This document shows positions 17,243-25,996 of a stretch of 64,000 bases of DNA, piece after piece (the stretch's first letter is position 1; every line of letters begins with the position of its first letter). Made by a program: the position numbers and the translations under genes. This stretch comes from Cellulophaga sp. 20_2_10. GTDB lineage: Bacteria; Bacteroidota; Bacteroidia; Flavobacteriales; Flavobacteriaceae. The notes beneath the pieces were generated by a model. The model searched no databases, had not been told where the DNA came from, and was given only the letters and a program-made list of their open reading frames with translations. Where the stretch lies: positions 248,001-312,000 of the forward strand of contig NZ_JAMCOJ010000001.1 in the NCBI RefSeq assembly GCF_023476645.1, read 5' to 3'.

Positions 17243-17722
17243 TTACAATTCATTAAAAATTGTATGCATTAAACGCTTTTTATCGTTTATGCTTTCTTCT
17301 AAAGAAATCATTGTTTCTGTTCTACTAATACCATCAATATCATCTATTTTAAAGATAATATTTTTAGCATGCTGCGTGTCTCTTGCTCTAATTTTACAGA
17401 AAATATTAAATTTACCTGTTGTAATATGAGCAACCGTAACATAAGGTATACCTATTAAACGCTCTAATACAAATTTTGTCTGATGTGTTTTTTCTAAAAA
17501 AATACCAACATAAGCAATAAAAGAGTAGCCTAACTTAACATAGTCTAATGTTAAAGAAGAACCTTGAATAATTCCGGCTTCTTCCATTTTCTTTACCCTA
17601 ACGTGTACAGTACCAGCAGATATTAGTAATTTTTTAGCAATATCTGTAAATGGTGTTCTGGTGTTATCTATTAACATATCCAGAATCTGGTGATCAATTT
17701 CGTCTAACTTAACTTTAGTCAT
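17243..17722 (-). CDS. Lrp/AsnC-family transcriptional regulator
   Basis: This 159-residue protein has the Lrp/AsnC layout: an N-terminal winged helix-turn-helix (about 5-65: LDEIDHQILDMLIDNTRTPFTDIAKKL, with recognition helix SAGTVHVRVKKMEEAG) and a C-terminal RAM ligand-binding domain (about 70-145). Such proteins form octamers and respond to amino acids or related metabolites. The target genes cannot be told from the context; DinB lies downstream and the M14 peptidase upstream, both on the same strand. Autoregulation is common in the family, and an inverted repeat at 17764-17817 upstream of its promoter is a candidate site. Confidence 0.9.
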   Translation of the reverse strand: MTKVKLDEIDHQILDMLIDNTRTPFTDIAKKLLISAGTVHVRVKKMEEAGIIQGSSLTLDYVKLGYSFIAYVGIFLEKTHQTKFVLERLIGIPYVTVAHITTGKFNIFCKIRARDTQHAKNIIFKIDDIDGISRTETMISLEESINDKKRLMHTIFNEL

Positions 17723-17741
17723 TATATAATTAAATTTGGAA

Positions 17742-17749
17742 CAAAAATA
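17742..17749 (-). promoter_or_regulatory. Candidate -7 element for the Lrp gene
   Basis: The minus strand reads TATTTTTG, matching TAnnTTTG, 19 bases upstream of the ATG at 17722. Confidence 0.45.
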
Positions 17750-17829
17750 GTAAATTAAGAAGATATACGCACTAAATATGTATTTTTTTTATCAATAATG
17801 CAATTATTTTGCGTATACTAATTAAACTG

Positions 17830-18945
17830 TTAATTTACAAGCAAACAATCACTTAAAAGCGCATTGCTTTTTACGTAATCTAAATCACTGTTTATTAGTA
17901 AATTAAGTTTTTTATGTGCAAAAAAACAACCTAAATTATTTTCTTCGACAATTGTGGGTGCAAAAACAACTTTTCCGTTTTTTAACACTTCCTTATAAAG
18001 AACCCCTAAAGAATCGGCCTCTGGATGTATAGTTGCTATAGATTTAGCATTATATATAATAAGGTCTAAAAATAACTTACCATTCTCTGGAATATCAAAA
18101 TAAGAGTCAACTTTATATAGGTCTACCTCTTTATTAACAATAGTTTCTACTCCTTTTAATAAAGAATAGAAAATAAACTCTCTTGTTTTCTCTCTATCAT
18201 AGTCTCCTGGGTAATGCCCGGACTCAAACAAAATAGTAGGCGTATTTAGCATTTGGAACGCATCGCCAACACAATTACTATTAAACCCATCATCATACCT
18301 ACCAACCTGACCAGGAATAAATTCTTGCAAAACGCTATTCATAGCAACAATTAACTGCATACTTTTATCTCTAGAAGCAGACATACCTCTTTCCTTATTA
18401 AATGCTGGTGCTAAAAAAGAGACCGTAGCCGGTTTGTCTGTTACCCCAACATTAAATATTGTTCTTTGATCATGAAGGTTAAAACAAAAATCTGGTTTAA
18501 AATCTAAATATACTTCTTTCAGTATTTTACTTTCTGGCTGACTTTGATCTTGTGCATCTCTATTTAGATCAATTTTATTCGCATTTATTCTTGTATAGGC
18601 AGCAGCACCATCTGGATTTAAAATTGGAATAATACGCAGTGTACAATTTTCTAAAATAGACAATGAAAGATCTGAAGATTTTTCAAGAAAATGTATTAAA
18701 TCCAAAACAGCTTTTGTTGTTGTAGATTCGTTTCCATGCATCTGGGACCACATTAAAATTTTTGTTTTTCCGTGACCTATAGTTACCATTTTAATAGGAG
18801 CATTTAAAACAGATTTTCCAACTTCTTTTATTTCATTTTTAAAAACAGTCTGCTCTAAAAAAGGAAAAACATCTTCATTGGTTACATAACGACCTGTGAC
18901 ATTATCAACCTTAGACTCTTTAAATATTTCTTCAAAATTTACCAT
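17830..18945 (-). CDS. M14-family zinc carboxypeptidase-like protein
   Basis: This 371-residue protein matches the M14 metallocarboxypeptidase/succinylglutamate desuccinylase-like fold. The zinc ligands are visible as His70 and Glu73 (MHGNEST) and His158 (FNLHDQRT). Substrate-binding residues occur in LNPDGAAAYTRINA and DLNRDA, and the catalytic glutamate probably lies in LFESGHYPGDY. There is no signal peptide, so it likely acts in the cytoplasm on peptides or amide-linked metabolites. The exact substrate is unknown. Its start faces the array of palindromic sites at 18988-19086 shared with the divergent XRE regulator. Confidence 0.88.
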   Translation of the reverse strand: MVNFEEIFKESKVDNVTGRYVTNEDVFPFLEQTVFKNEIKEVGKSVLNAPIKMVTIGHGKTKILMWSQMHGNESTTTKAVLDLIHFLEKSSDLSLSILENCTLRIIPILNPDGAAAYTRINANKIDLNRDAQDQSQPESKILKEVYLDFKPDFCFNLHDQRTIFNVGVTDKPATVSFLAPAFNKERGMSASRDKSMQLIVAMNSVLQEFIPGQVGRYDDGFNSNCVGDAFQMLNTPTILFESGHYPGDYDREKTREFIFYSLLKGVETIVNKEVDLYKVDSYFDIPENGKLFLDLIIYNAKSIATIHPEADSLGVLYKEVLKNGKVVFAPTIVEENNLGCFFAHKKLNLLINSDLDYVKSNALLSDCLLVN

Positions 18946-18987
18946 TACAAAAGATATTATTATGGCCTAAAGATAACGCTATATTAA

Positions 18988-19001
18988 GTTACAATTGTAA
19001 C
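18988..19001. promoter_or_regulatory. Palindromic operator-like site 1
   Basis: GTTACAATTGTAAC is a perfect palindrome. Its centre is 21 bases from that of site 2, i.e. two helical turns. Confidence 0.65.
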
Positions 19002-19053
19002 ATCGTAAATTACATTTGTAACTACTAATGTTACAAATGTAATTTACGATGTT
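18999..19053. repeat. Perfect 24-bp inverted repeat containing sites 2 and 3
   Basis: The arms 18999-19022 and 19030-19053 are perfect reverse complements separated by 7 bases. They contain operator-like sites 2 (19009-19022, ATTACATTTGTAAC) and 3 (19030-19043, its complement), whose centres are 21 bases apart. There is no T tail, so it is not a terminator. On each strand the motif contains TACATTTG, which also fits the TAnnTTTG promoter consensus. Confidence 0.75.
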
Positions 19054-19072
19054 CGAGTATTACCTAAAATTG

Positions 19073-19086
19073 ATTACATTTGTAAC
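19073..19086. promoter_or_regulatory. Palindromic operator-like site 4
   Basis: ATTACATTTGTAAC is identical to site 2. Its centre lies 43 bases from that of site 3, close to four helical turns. Confidence 0.65.
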
Positions 19087-19181
19087 GTAGTAAATTTGCA
19101 GGTATCGATAATATTGATACAAAACACTTAAGTTCCTTTATTTCAATTAATTACACTATTTTATCTAAATTTAAATAAAGG

Positions 19182-19189
19182 TATATTTG
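19182..19189 (+). promoter_or_regulatory. Candidate -7 element for the XRE regulator
   Basis: TATATTTG matches TAnnTTTG and lies 60 bases upstream of the XRE ATG at 19250. No clear -33 element is seen. Confidence 0.45.
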
Positions 19190-19249
19190 AATTTTATTAA
19201 GAATTAGAAAGAGGAGCCACACAAACAAAACAAGCAATACAACGTTACA

Positions 19250-19621
19250 ATGGTAAATTCTGAAGAGTTTATAAAGAGATTAGAAAAAGTAATAAACTAT
19301 TACGGTTTAACCGCTGCTGCTTTTGCCGATAAAGTAGATGTGCAACGCTCTAGCATATCTCACCTATTATCCGGAAGAAATAAGCCAAGCTTAGAATTTG
19401 TTTTAAAAGTAGTAACTCAATTTCCTGACGTAAACTTGTATTGGTTGCTTAACGGAAAAGGTACTTTTCCGTATGTAAAAAAGAAAGAGATTGCCTCTGC
19501 CCCAAAACCCATTATTGAAGATAAAATTTTAAAACCTGAAGCTAAAAAAGAAGTAAGTAAGGTGATTATTTTTTACACTGATGGCACTTTTGAAACGTTT
19601 GATAAAAACGAAAAAAAATAA
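19250..19621 (+). CDS. XRE-family helix-turn-helix regulator
   Basis: This 123-residue protein has an N-terminal HTH_XRE domain (about 5-65), seen in the helices FIKRLEKVINYYGLT, AAFADKVDVQRSSISHLLSG and LEFVLKVVTQFPDVN followed by YWLLNGKG. A charged linker and a short C-terminal strand region (VIIFYTDGTFETFDKNE) follow. It is a probable DNA-binding repressor or activator. The array of four palindromes upstream, and the degenerate copy over its own start codon, make it a candidate for binding them and for autoregulation, but this is inference. The small lipoprotein gene follows 57 bases later, with its own promoter. Confidence 0.88.
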   Translation: MVNSEEFIKRLEKVINYYGLTAAAFADKVDVQRSSISHLLSGRNKPSLEFVLKVVTQFPDVNLYWLLNGKGTFPYVKKKEIASAPKPIIEDKILKPEAKKEVSKVIIFYTDGTFETFDKNEKK

Positions 19622-19666
19622 GCCTTATTTTAACATCTTAAAAGTCAAAATACTTCCTTAATTATT

Positions 19667-19674
19667 TATTTTTG
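19667..19674 (+). promoter_or_regulatory. Candidate -7 element for the lipoprotein gene
   Basis: TATTTTTG matches TAnnTTTG. It ends only 4 bases before the ATG at 19679, so if used it would give an almost leaderless message. Confidence 0.35.
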
Positions 19675-19678
19675 TAGT

Positions 19679-20056
19679 ATGAAAAAAAAATACTTTTACC
19701 TACTTGCCTCTGTTATATGTTTTTCATCTTGCTATAACCCAGAAAGAAAATGTGTAGATTTTAAAACTGGGGAATTCACCTTTGATTATGAAATTAATGG
19801 CGAAGAAAAAACAGGAAGATTTACTAGAGACAATGATTTTAGTGTTGAATACTACGAAAACAAAATAGACAGCTCCTCTGTTCGCTGGATTAACGACTGT
19901 GAGTTTGTGCTTAAGTCTTTAAATGATCAAAGCTCTATTCATTTTAAAATATTAGAAACAAGCAAGGAGAGCTACACTTTTGAATACAGAAACGCTGTTA
20001 GAGATCCTAAAAAGGAACTAATCGTAAAAAGAGGAAAGGCTACAAGAGTTAAATAA
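19679..20056 (+). CDS. Small predicted lipoprotein of unknown function
   Basis: This 125-residue protein begins with a short lysine-rich and hydrophobic signal peptide that ends in FSSC, with Cys18 as the lipidation site, so it should be an envelope lipoprotein. The mature part contains two further cysteines (RKCVDF and NDCEF) and looks beta-rich (GEFTFDYEINGEEKTGRFTR, YENKIDSSSVRWI). I do not recognise a named domain. It lies upstream of a bidirectional terminator and converges with the sterol desaturase-like gene. Nothing in the sequence links it to the nearby topoisomerase genes. Confidence 0.7.
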   Translation: MKKKYFYLLASVICFSSCYNPERKCVDFKTGEFTFDYEINGEEKTGRFTRDNDFSVEYYENKIDSSSVRWINDCEFVLKSLNDQSSIHFKILETSKESYTFEYRNAVRDPKKELIVKRGKATRVK

Positions 20057-20174
20057 CATCTTTTACCGCATTTTAAGGCGATTTAAAGAAGCTTATAGGC
20101 TTTTATTACATACCAATCGTTTGTATAAAGAAAATAGCACAAAACCAATCATTTTAAATAATGCGACTACAAAC

Positions 20175-20209
20175 AAAAAGCCTCGTTGTTTCTAACAACG
20201 AGGCTTTTT
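20175..20209. terminator. Bidirectional terminator
   Basis: A stem with core GCCTCGTTGTT / AACAACGAGGC and a TCT loop has five or more A on the left and T on the right. It separates the converging lipoprotein and sterol desaturase-like genes. The 100 bases before it hold no gene that I can see. Confidence 0.88.
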
Positions 20210-20230
20210 TATTTACAAACATTTAAGACC

Positions 20231-21190
20231 TTAATTAGGACGCTCAAATGAAGATTTAGGATTTTGCTTAGCGTGTACTCTAAACTCTTTCTGCTGCTGC
20301 TTAACAGTCATTGTACTGCCATCATGACTCCAACCTGGAGGTCCAAATATATACATCAATTTATCTGAGATTTTCTTAGATTTTTTCATATCCGCCCAAA
20401 TATCCTTAAACTCGTGTGTTAAAATAACAATTGGATTATTAGAGCTTGGCGCATGTATAACACCATACTTTACATCAATTTTATCATCTAACTCTAACCA
20501 AGTACCAAAAAGTCTGTCAAAAATATTTAAAAATCCACCGTGGTTTTTATCCAAGTACTCAACGTTTTGAGCGTGGTGTACCTGATGCATTGTATGTGTA
20601 TTCATAAATTTCTCAAAGATCCCAAGTTTAGGAAGTAACACTGTATGTAATTGAAATTGCCATAGTGCCTCAATACCCAAGCAGAATACTACCATTTCTG
20701 GCTGAAAACCTAAGGCTGGCATCCACATGTAAAACAATGGCTTATACAACAATGTAAACCAACCGTTTCTAACAGCTGTACCTAAATTAAAATTATCTGA
20801 TGAGTGATGCACAATGTGTGCTGCCCATAAAATTCTAATCTCGTGATTAGCTCTATGAAACCAATAATACGTAAAATCATCCGCAAGCTGACAAAGCAAC
20901 CAAACATACCAAGCATAACCAAAAGATTGGTACCCCAATATATTAGTATGCACACCATTCACTAATGGATTGCACAACTCAAAAATAAATTCAAATATTA
21001 CTATTGCCGATATAACCTTAAGTGCTGCAGCTAAAATTGCCGATCCCACACCCATAAAACCACTCGCAAAAAGATCTTTCCAATCGTAAAGATCATGATG
21101 CTCCTCATGGTTTTTACTATATGTTAATTCTAATAAGATAAAAATTATAAACGCTGGACCGCCATAAACTAACGGGTTTGTTAAATCCAT
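20231..21190 (-). CDS. Sterol desaturase/fatty acid hydroxylase family membrane protein
   Basis: This 319-residue integral membrane protein carries the histidine clusters of the di-iron fatty acid hydroxylase superfamily: HRANHE, HIVHHSSD (HxxHH), HTMHQVHHAQN and a final HGG. Four or more hydrophobic segments span about residues 8-22, 45-75, 85-105 and 140-175. Family members hydroxylate or desaturate lipids such as sterols, sphingolipids, carotenoids and ornithine lipids. The substrate here is unknown; flavobacterial sphingolipid or ornithine-lipid hydroxylation are plausible inferences. It is 48 bases downstream of parC on the same strand. Confidence 0.88.
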   Translation of the reverse strand: MDLTNPLVYGGPAFIIFILLELTYSKNHEEHHDLYDWKDLFASGFMGVGSAILAAALKVISAIVIFEFIFELCNPLVNGVHTNILGYQSFGYAWYVWLLCQLADDFTYYWFHRANHEIRILWAAHIVHHSSDNFNLGTAVRNGWFTLLYKPLFYMWMPALGFQPEMVVFCLGIEALWQFQLHTVLLPKLGIFEKFMNTHTMHQVHHAQNVEYLDKNHGGFLNIFDRLFGTWLELDDKIDVKYGVIHAPSSNNPIVILTHEFKDIWADMKKSKKISDKLMYIFGPPGWSHDGSTMTVKQQQKEFRVHAKQNPKSSFERPN

Positions 21191-21238
21191 AAAAATATTT
21201 TTAGTTTGCTAAGATAACAATATTAAAAGTTAATTTTT

Positions 21239-23878
21239 CTAAAATAGAGTTGTTTGTTCTATGTCATCATCACTAGAATCATCTTCCGAATTTGTTTTTT
21301 TAGCATCACCTTCTTCACCTTCTAACACCTCTTCATCTTCATGTTCTTCCACCACTTCTTCTGGTTCCTCATAAGGTAACGACTCTAATACGTTAGCAGA
21401 TTTAATTTTATCTGCGGTCAATTGATTCCCTAAAGCTTTAATTCCTTTAACCGATATAAAATCTTCTATATTAACCTCTTGGTTTGGTTTTTGATCCTTG
21501 CCTCGTGGTTTCGTAAACTCTAATTCTACCATTGGCCTCCAATCTGTAGAAACTAATTCTAAAACAGATTTAGGATGTTCAGATATAAATAACTCTTCTT
21601 TATTTTCTTGCTCTACAAGAAAACGTTTTATGTAATAACGCTCTTTTGCTCCATCAAAATAAATTGCAGAAATTGGTTTTTTAGGACTCCATTTTTCCAA
21701 GACTATCATATCTTCATCAAAATGAATCGTAATTTCTGGCTTAATAGTCTTTACAATTCCTTTTTGCGTGATGATCAAAATTAAATCATCACCCTTAAAT
21801 TCCCCTAGCAATTCACCTCTTCCTTCTAAATTAAGTCGACCTACAACTTCATCAAACCAAATTTTACGCGGCTTAAGCGTAGAAACTCCTTTTTCTTTTA
21901 GATCTATACGTTTTACAGCATATTTACTAACTATATTTCCTTTAGAAGATCTTCCTTTAATTAAGATGTCCGAAAAATCCATATCCCATTTCAACTTCTT
22001 AACACTACCAACCTGTCTTAAGTGAATTGTAACGACTTCCGCTTCTCCGTTAGGGTTGGCAGAAAAATACAAAACTTCAGAATTTGGTTTACCAGTAGTT
22101 AATGGGTACAACCTATCTCTTGTTACAGATGTAACATTAAATCTCTTTATATAACTAGGCCCACCTTTACCATCCTTATAGATTAGATTGTAGATGGTGC
22201 GTTTGTCTTTTTTCTTAAACACAGCGACGTGAATAATATTTTTACCTACAAATGTCTTTGAGTCAACTTTAGAAACCATCATATTACCCTCTGCGGTAAA
22301 TACAATAATATCGTCTATATCACTACAATCTGCAACATACTCATCTTTCTTTAAAGAAGTACCGATAAAACCTTCTTCCCTATTTACATAGAGTTTTGTG
22401 TTTCTAATAGCCACTTTTGTCGCTTCAATATCATCAAAAATTCTAATTTCCGACTTACGCTCACGATCTTTACCGTATTTATCTTTAAGGTTCTTAAAGT
22501 AATTTATAGCAAATTCAATTAAATGTTCTAGATGATGTTTTACTTCTGCTATACGCTCTTCTAAACTATCTAATAGCTGTTGGGCTTTATCTAAATCGAA
22601 TTTAGAAATACGTTTAATACGTATTTCTGTTAAACGCATAATATCCTCTTCTGTAACTGCTCTTTTTAAATGCTTGGTAAATGGTGCTAACCCCTTATCT
22701 ATAGCAGAAATAACTCCTTCCCAAGTTTCCTCTTCTTCAATATCCCTATAGATTCTGTTTTCTATAAAAATACGTTCTAATGAAGAAAAATGCCATTGTT
22801 CCTCTAATTCGCTTAATTGAATTTCCAATTCAGCTTTAAGCAACTCTACAGTATAATCTGTAGAACGCTCTAACATTTCTGTTACACCAATAAAAAGCGG
22901 CTTATTATCTTCAATTATACAACCCAAAGGAGAGATAGATGATTCACAAGCTGTAAAGGCATACAATGCATCTATAGTTCTATCTGGTGATATACCAGAA
23001 GGCAAATGCACCAAAATCTCTACATCTGCAGCAGTATTATCTTCAATTTTCTTAACTTTAATCTTTCCCTTTTCATTTGCTTTTAGAATAGAATCTATTA
23101 AAGAAGAAGTGTTAGTCCCATAGGGTATCTCATTTATAACCAGCGTACTCCTGTCTAATTGAGCTATTTTTGCTCTTACTCTTATCTTTCCGCCACGTAA
23201 ACCATCACCATAGTTAGAGACATCTATAATTCCAGAAGTAGGAAAATCCGGAAACAACTTAAATTTTTGACCTTTTAAATGCTTAATTGAAGCATCTATT
23301 AGTTCTATAAAATTATGCGGAAGTATTTTTGTTGATAAACCTACGGCAATACCTTCTGCACCTTGAGCAAGTAATAAAGGAAATTTTACCGGAAGATTTA
23401 CTGGTTCTTTTTTACGACCATCATAAGACTGTTGCCAATCTGTAATTTTTGGACTAAAAACAACATCTAAAGCAAATTTAGACAATCTAGCTTCTATATA
23501 TCTAGATGCCGCAGCCCTGTCCCCTGTTAGTATGTTACCCCAGTTACCCTGTGTGTCTATTAGCAAATCTTTTTGACCAATTTGCACCATAGCATCCGCA
23601 ATACTAGCATCGCCGTGTGGATGATACTGCATTGTGTGACCAACAACGTTAGCTACTTTATTGTATCTACCATCATCTAACTCTTTAAGCGAGTGCATAA
23701 TTCTACGCTGCACAGGCTTAAAACCGTCTTCTATAGCAGGGACAGCACGTTCTAAAATTACATAAGACGCGTAATCTAAAAACCAATCCTTGTACATCCC
23801 TGTAACCTTGGTAAGCTCGTTTTGGGGATCGTCTATATTACTATCTAGATTCTCGTTAATTTCTTCGTTCTCTTCCAT
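21239..23878 (-). CDS. parC: DNA topoisomerase IV subunit A (GyrA/ParC family)
   Basis: This 879-residue subunit breaks and rejoins DNA for decatenation. The N-terminal breakage-reunion domain has the catalytic Tyr127 (RAAASRYIEARL), the quinolone-region segment YHPHGDASIADAMV (85-98) and a long coiled-coil region near 420-500. The C-terminal region contains degenerate beta-propeller blades and ends in a very acidic tail (about 825-879). It is 31 bases downstream of parE on the same strand; with no gyrA-type box obvious and the parE neighbour, topoisomerase IV is the likelier identity than gyrase. Confidence 0.92.
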   Translation of the reverse strand: MEENEEINENLDSNIDDPQNELTKVTGMYKDWFLDYASYVILERAVPAIEDGFKPVQRRIMHSLKELDDGRYNKVANVVGHTMQYHPHGDASIADAMVQIGQKDLLIDTQGNWGNILTGDRAAASRYIEARLSKFALDVVFSPKITDWQQSYDGRKKEPVNLPVKFPLLLAQGAEGIAVGLSTKILPHNFIELIDASIKHLKGQKFKLFPDFPTSGIIDVSNYGDGLRGGKIRVRAKIAQLDRSTLVINEIPYGTNTSSLIDSILKANEKGKIKVKKIEDNTAADVEILVHLPSGISPDRTIDALYAFTACESSISPLGCIIEDNKPLFIGVTEMLERSTDYTVELLKAELEIQLSELEEQWHFSSLERIFIENRIYRDIEEEETWEGVISAIDKGLAPFTKHLKRAVTEEDIMRLTEIRIKRISKFDLDKAQQLLDSLEERIAEVKHHLEHLIEFAINYFKNLKDKYGKDRERKSEIRIFDDIEATKVAIRNTKLYVNREEGFIGTSLKKDEYVADCSDIDDIIVFTAEGNMMVSKVDSKTFVGKNIIHVAVFKKKDKRTIYNLIYKDGKGGPSYIKRFNVTSVTRDRLYPLTTGKPNSEVLYFSANPNGEAEVVTIHLRQVGSVKKLKWDMDFSDILIKGRSSKGNIVSKYAVKRIDLKEKGVSTLKPRKIWFDEVVGRLNLEGRGELLGEFKGDDLILIITQKGIVKTIKPEITIHFDEDMIVLEKWSPKKPISAIYFDGAKERYYIKRFLVEQENKEELFISEHPKSVLELVSTDWRPMVELEFTKPRGKDQKPNQEVNIEDFISVKGIKALGNQLTADKIKSANVLESLPYEEPEEVVEEHEDEEVLEGEEGDAKKTNSEDDSSDDDIEQTTLF

Positions 23879-23909
23879 AAAGAAAGACTCGTGTTTATCT
23901 GGTTTATAA

Positions 23910-25766
23910 TTAGTTTTCCTCGATTATATCAAGTTCTACTTTAAGGTTTTCGATTATAAATTTTTGTCTGTCTGGCGTATTTTTACCCATATAAAAACTA
24001 AGCAATTGCTCTATAGACATTGACTTATCTAGCATTACAGGCTCTAAACGAATGTCTGCTCCAATAAAGTGCTGAAACTCATCTGGAGATATTTCACCTA
24101 AACCTTTAAATCGGGTTATTTCTGGCTTACCACTTAACTTCTCCATAGCATCAGCTTTCTCTTCTGGACTATAACAGTAGAAAGTTTGTTTTTTATTACG
24201 AACTCTAAAAAGTGGAGTTTGTAATATATATAAATGATTTTCTTTTATTAATTCCGGAAAGAATTGCAAGAAGAATGTAATTAATAACAATCTAATGTGC
24301 ATACCATCTACATCGGCATCTGTTGCAATTACAATATTATTGTAACGCAGATCCTCCATAGACTCCTCTATATTTAATGCAGCCTGAAGTAAATTAAACT
24401 CTTCATTCTCGTACACTATCTTTTTTGATAACCCATAAGAATTTAAAGGCTTACCCTTTAAACTAAATACCGCTTGTGTGTTTACATCTCTAGACTTAGT
24501 AATAGATCCAGAAGCAGAATCTCCCTCTGTGATAAATAAAGTTGACTCTAATCTTCGATCTTTTTTTAAATCACCTAGATGCACACGACAATCTCTAAGC
24601 TTTTTATTATGTAGACTTGCTTTTTTAGCCCTATCCTTTGCTAATTTACGTATACCAGACAAATCTTTACGTTCGCGTTCTGCTTGTATTATTTTGCGCT
24701 GTAAAGTATCTGCCGTATCTGTGTTCTTATGCAGGTAGTTATCTAAATACTTACCAACAAAATCGTTAATATACGTCCGTACCGTTGGGTAGTTACCCCC
24801 CATATCTGTAGAACCAAGCTTTGTTTTAGTTTGACTCTCAAAAATAGGTTCCGTTACTTTAATAGAAACAGCAGAAATAATAGATTTACGTATGTCTGAA
24901 GCTTCGTAATTTTTCCCGTAAAAATCTCGTATTGTTTTTACTATCGCCTCTCTAAAAGCTGCTTGGTGCGTACCACCTTGTGTTGTATGTTGACCATTAA
25001 CAAAAGATTGATACTCTTCACTATACTGACTTTTACTGTGTGTGATAGCAATTTCTATGTCGTCTCCTTTTAAATGAATAATAGGATACAGTAAGTCTTC
25101 TGCATTGTTGTTTTCCTCCAAAAGATCTTTTAATCCGTTTTCAGAAAAATATTTTTCACCATTAAAAACTATAGTTAAACCAGGGTTTAAGTACACATAG
25201 TTTTTAAGCATACGAATTACATACTCGTTTCTATACTTGTAATTTTTAAAAATAGCTTCATCTGGAGTAAAAGAGACTTTTGTTCCTTTTCGCTTAGAGC
25301 TTTCTACAGGCCCTTCTTCTGCCACTAAATTACCTTGACTAAACTCCGCCCATTTAGATTGCCCTTCTCTAGAAGATTCTACCTTAAAAAAGTTAGACAA
25401 AGCATTTACTGCTTTTGTACCAACACCATTTAAACCAACAGACTTTTTAAAGGCCTTAGAATCGTACTTACCACCAGTATTCATTTTAGACACAACATCT
25501 ACAACTTTACCAAGCGGAATACCACGACCATAATCTCGCACCTTAACCACATTGTCTTTTATGCCAATCTCAATGGTTTTACCGGCACCCATTACAAATT
25601 CATCTATACAGTTATCTAACACCTCTTTTAGAAGTATGTAAATACCATCATCAGCAGATGAACCATCACCCAATTTACCAATATACATTCCAGGACGCAT
25701 ACGAATATGCTCTTTCCAATCTAGCGAACGGATATTGTCTTCTGTATATTTAGTATTGTCTGACAT
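23910..25766 (-). CDS. parE: DNA topoisomerase IV subunit B (GyrB/ParE family)
   Basis: This 618-residue ATPase subunit drives strand passage. It has the GHKL ATP-binding motifs [18 protein letters not shown] and [12 protein letters not shown] (Bergerat fold, about 45-130), the transducer domain and the TOPRIM motifs EGDSASGS, and [10 protein letters not shown]. It is a little shorter than E. coli GyrB and lacks the large gyrase insertion, fitting ParE. It is followed by parC after 31 bases. The 230 bases between it and ychF hold the ychF terminator and no gene. Confidence 0.94.
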   Translation of the reverse strand: MSDNTKYTEDNIRSLDWKEHIRMRPGMYIGKLGDGSSADDGIYILLKEVLDNCIDEFVMGAGKTIEIGIKDNVVKVRDYGRGIPLGKVVDVVSKMNTGGKYDSKAFKKSVGLNGVGTKAVNALSNFFKVESSREGQSKWAEFSQGNLVAEEGPVESSKRKGTKVSFTPDEAIFKNYKYRNEYVIRMLKNYVYLNPGLTIVFNGEKYFSENGLKDLLEENNNAEDLLYPIIHLKGDDIEIAITHSKSQYSEEYQSFVNGQHTTQGGTHQAAFREAIVKTIRDFYGKNYEASDIRKSIISAVSIKVTEPIFESQTKTKLGSTDMGGNYPTVRTYINDFVGKYLDNYLHKNTDTADTLQRKIIQAERERKDLSGIRKLAKDRAKKASLHNKKLRDCRVHLGDLKKDRRLESTLFITEGDSASGSITKSRDVNTQAVFSLKGKPLNSYGLSKKIVYENEEFNLLQAALNIEESMEDLRYNNIVIATDADVDGMHIRLLLITFFLQFFPELIKENHLYILQTPLFRVRNKKQTFYCYSPEEKADAMEKLSGKPEITRFKGLGEISPDEFQHFIGADIRLEPVMLDKSMSIEQLLSFYMGKNTPDRQKFIIENLKVELDIIEEN

Positions 25767-25939
25767 TAGTTTTGGGTAATTGCAGTTTTCACGCTAATAT
25801 AGTAAGTGTTAGAAAAAAATGAAACTCCTACGGCTTAAAGTAATTAACAATAGTACTTTTTATTTTGTTAATAGATAAAAATTAAGTAGTTACAAAACTG
25901 CACTACTTTAAAAAGTTAGGGATTTTAACCCTAACTCAT

Positions 25940-25973
25940 AAAAAATGCCACAACGTTAATTGTGGCATTTTTT
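25940..25973 (-). terminator. Terminator of ychF
   Basis: A 14-bp stem (AAAAAATGCCACAA and its complement) closes a 6-base loop, and the minus-strand transcript would end in a U tract. It lies 24 bases after the ychF stop codon. Confidence 0.85.
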
Positions 25974-25996
25974 TGTTTTATAAAAAAAGTATTTAA

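Larger units (their letters stand above)
18946..19249. promoter_or_regulatory. 304-base divergent control region between M14 peptidase and XRE regulator
   Basis: No gene is visible here. The region holds four copies of a 14-bp palindromic motif (RTTACAnnTGTAAY) at 18988-19086, listed separately, and a TATATTTG -7 element at 19182-19189. A fifth, degenerate copy (two mismatches) covers the XRE start codon at 19244-19257. Confidence 0.7.
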
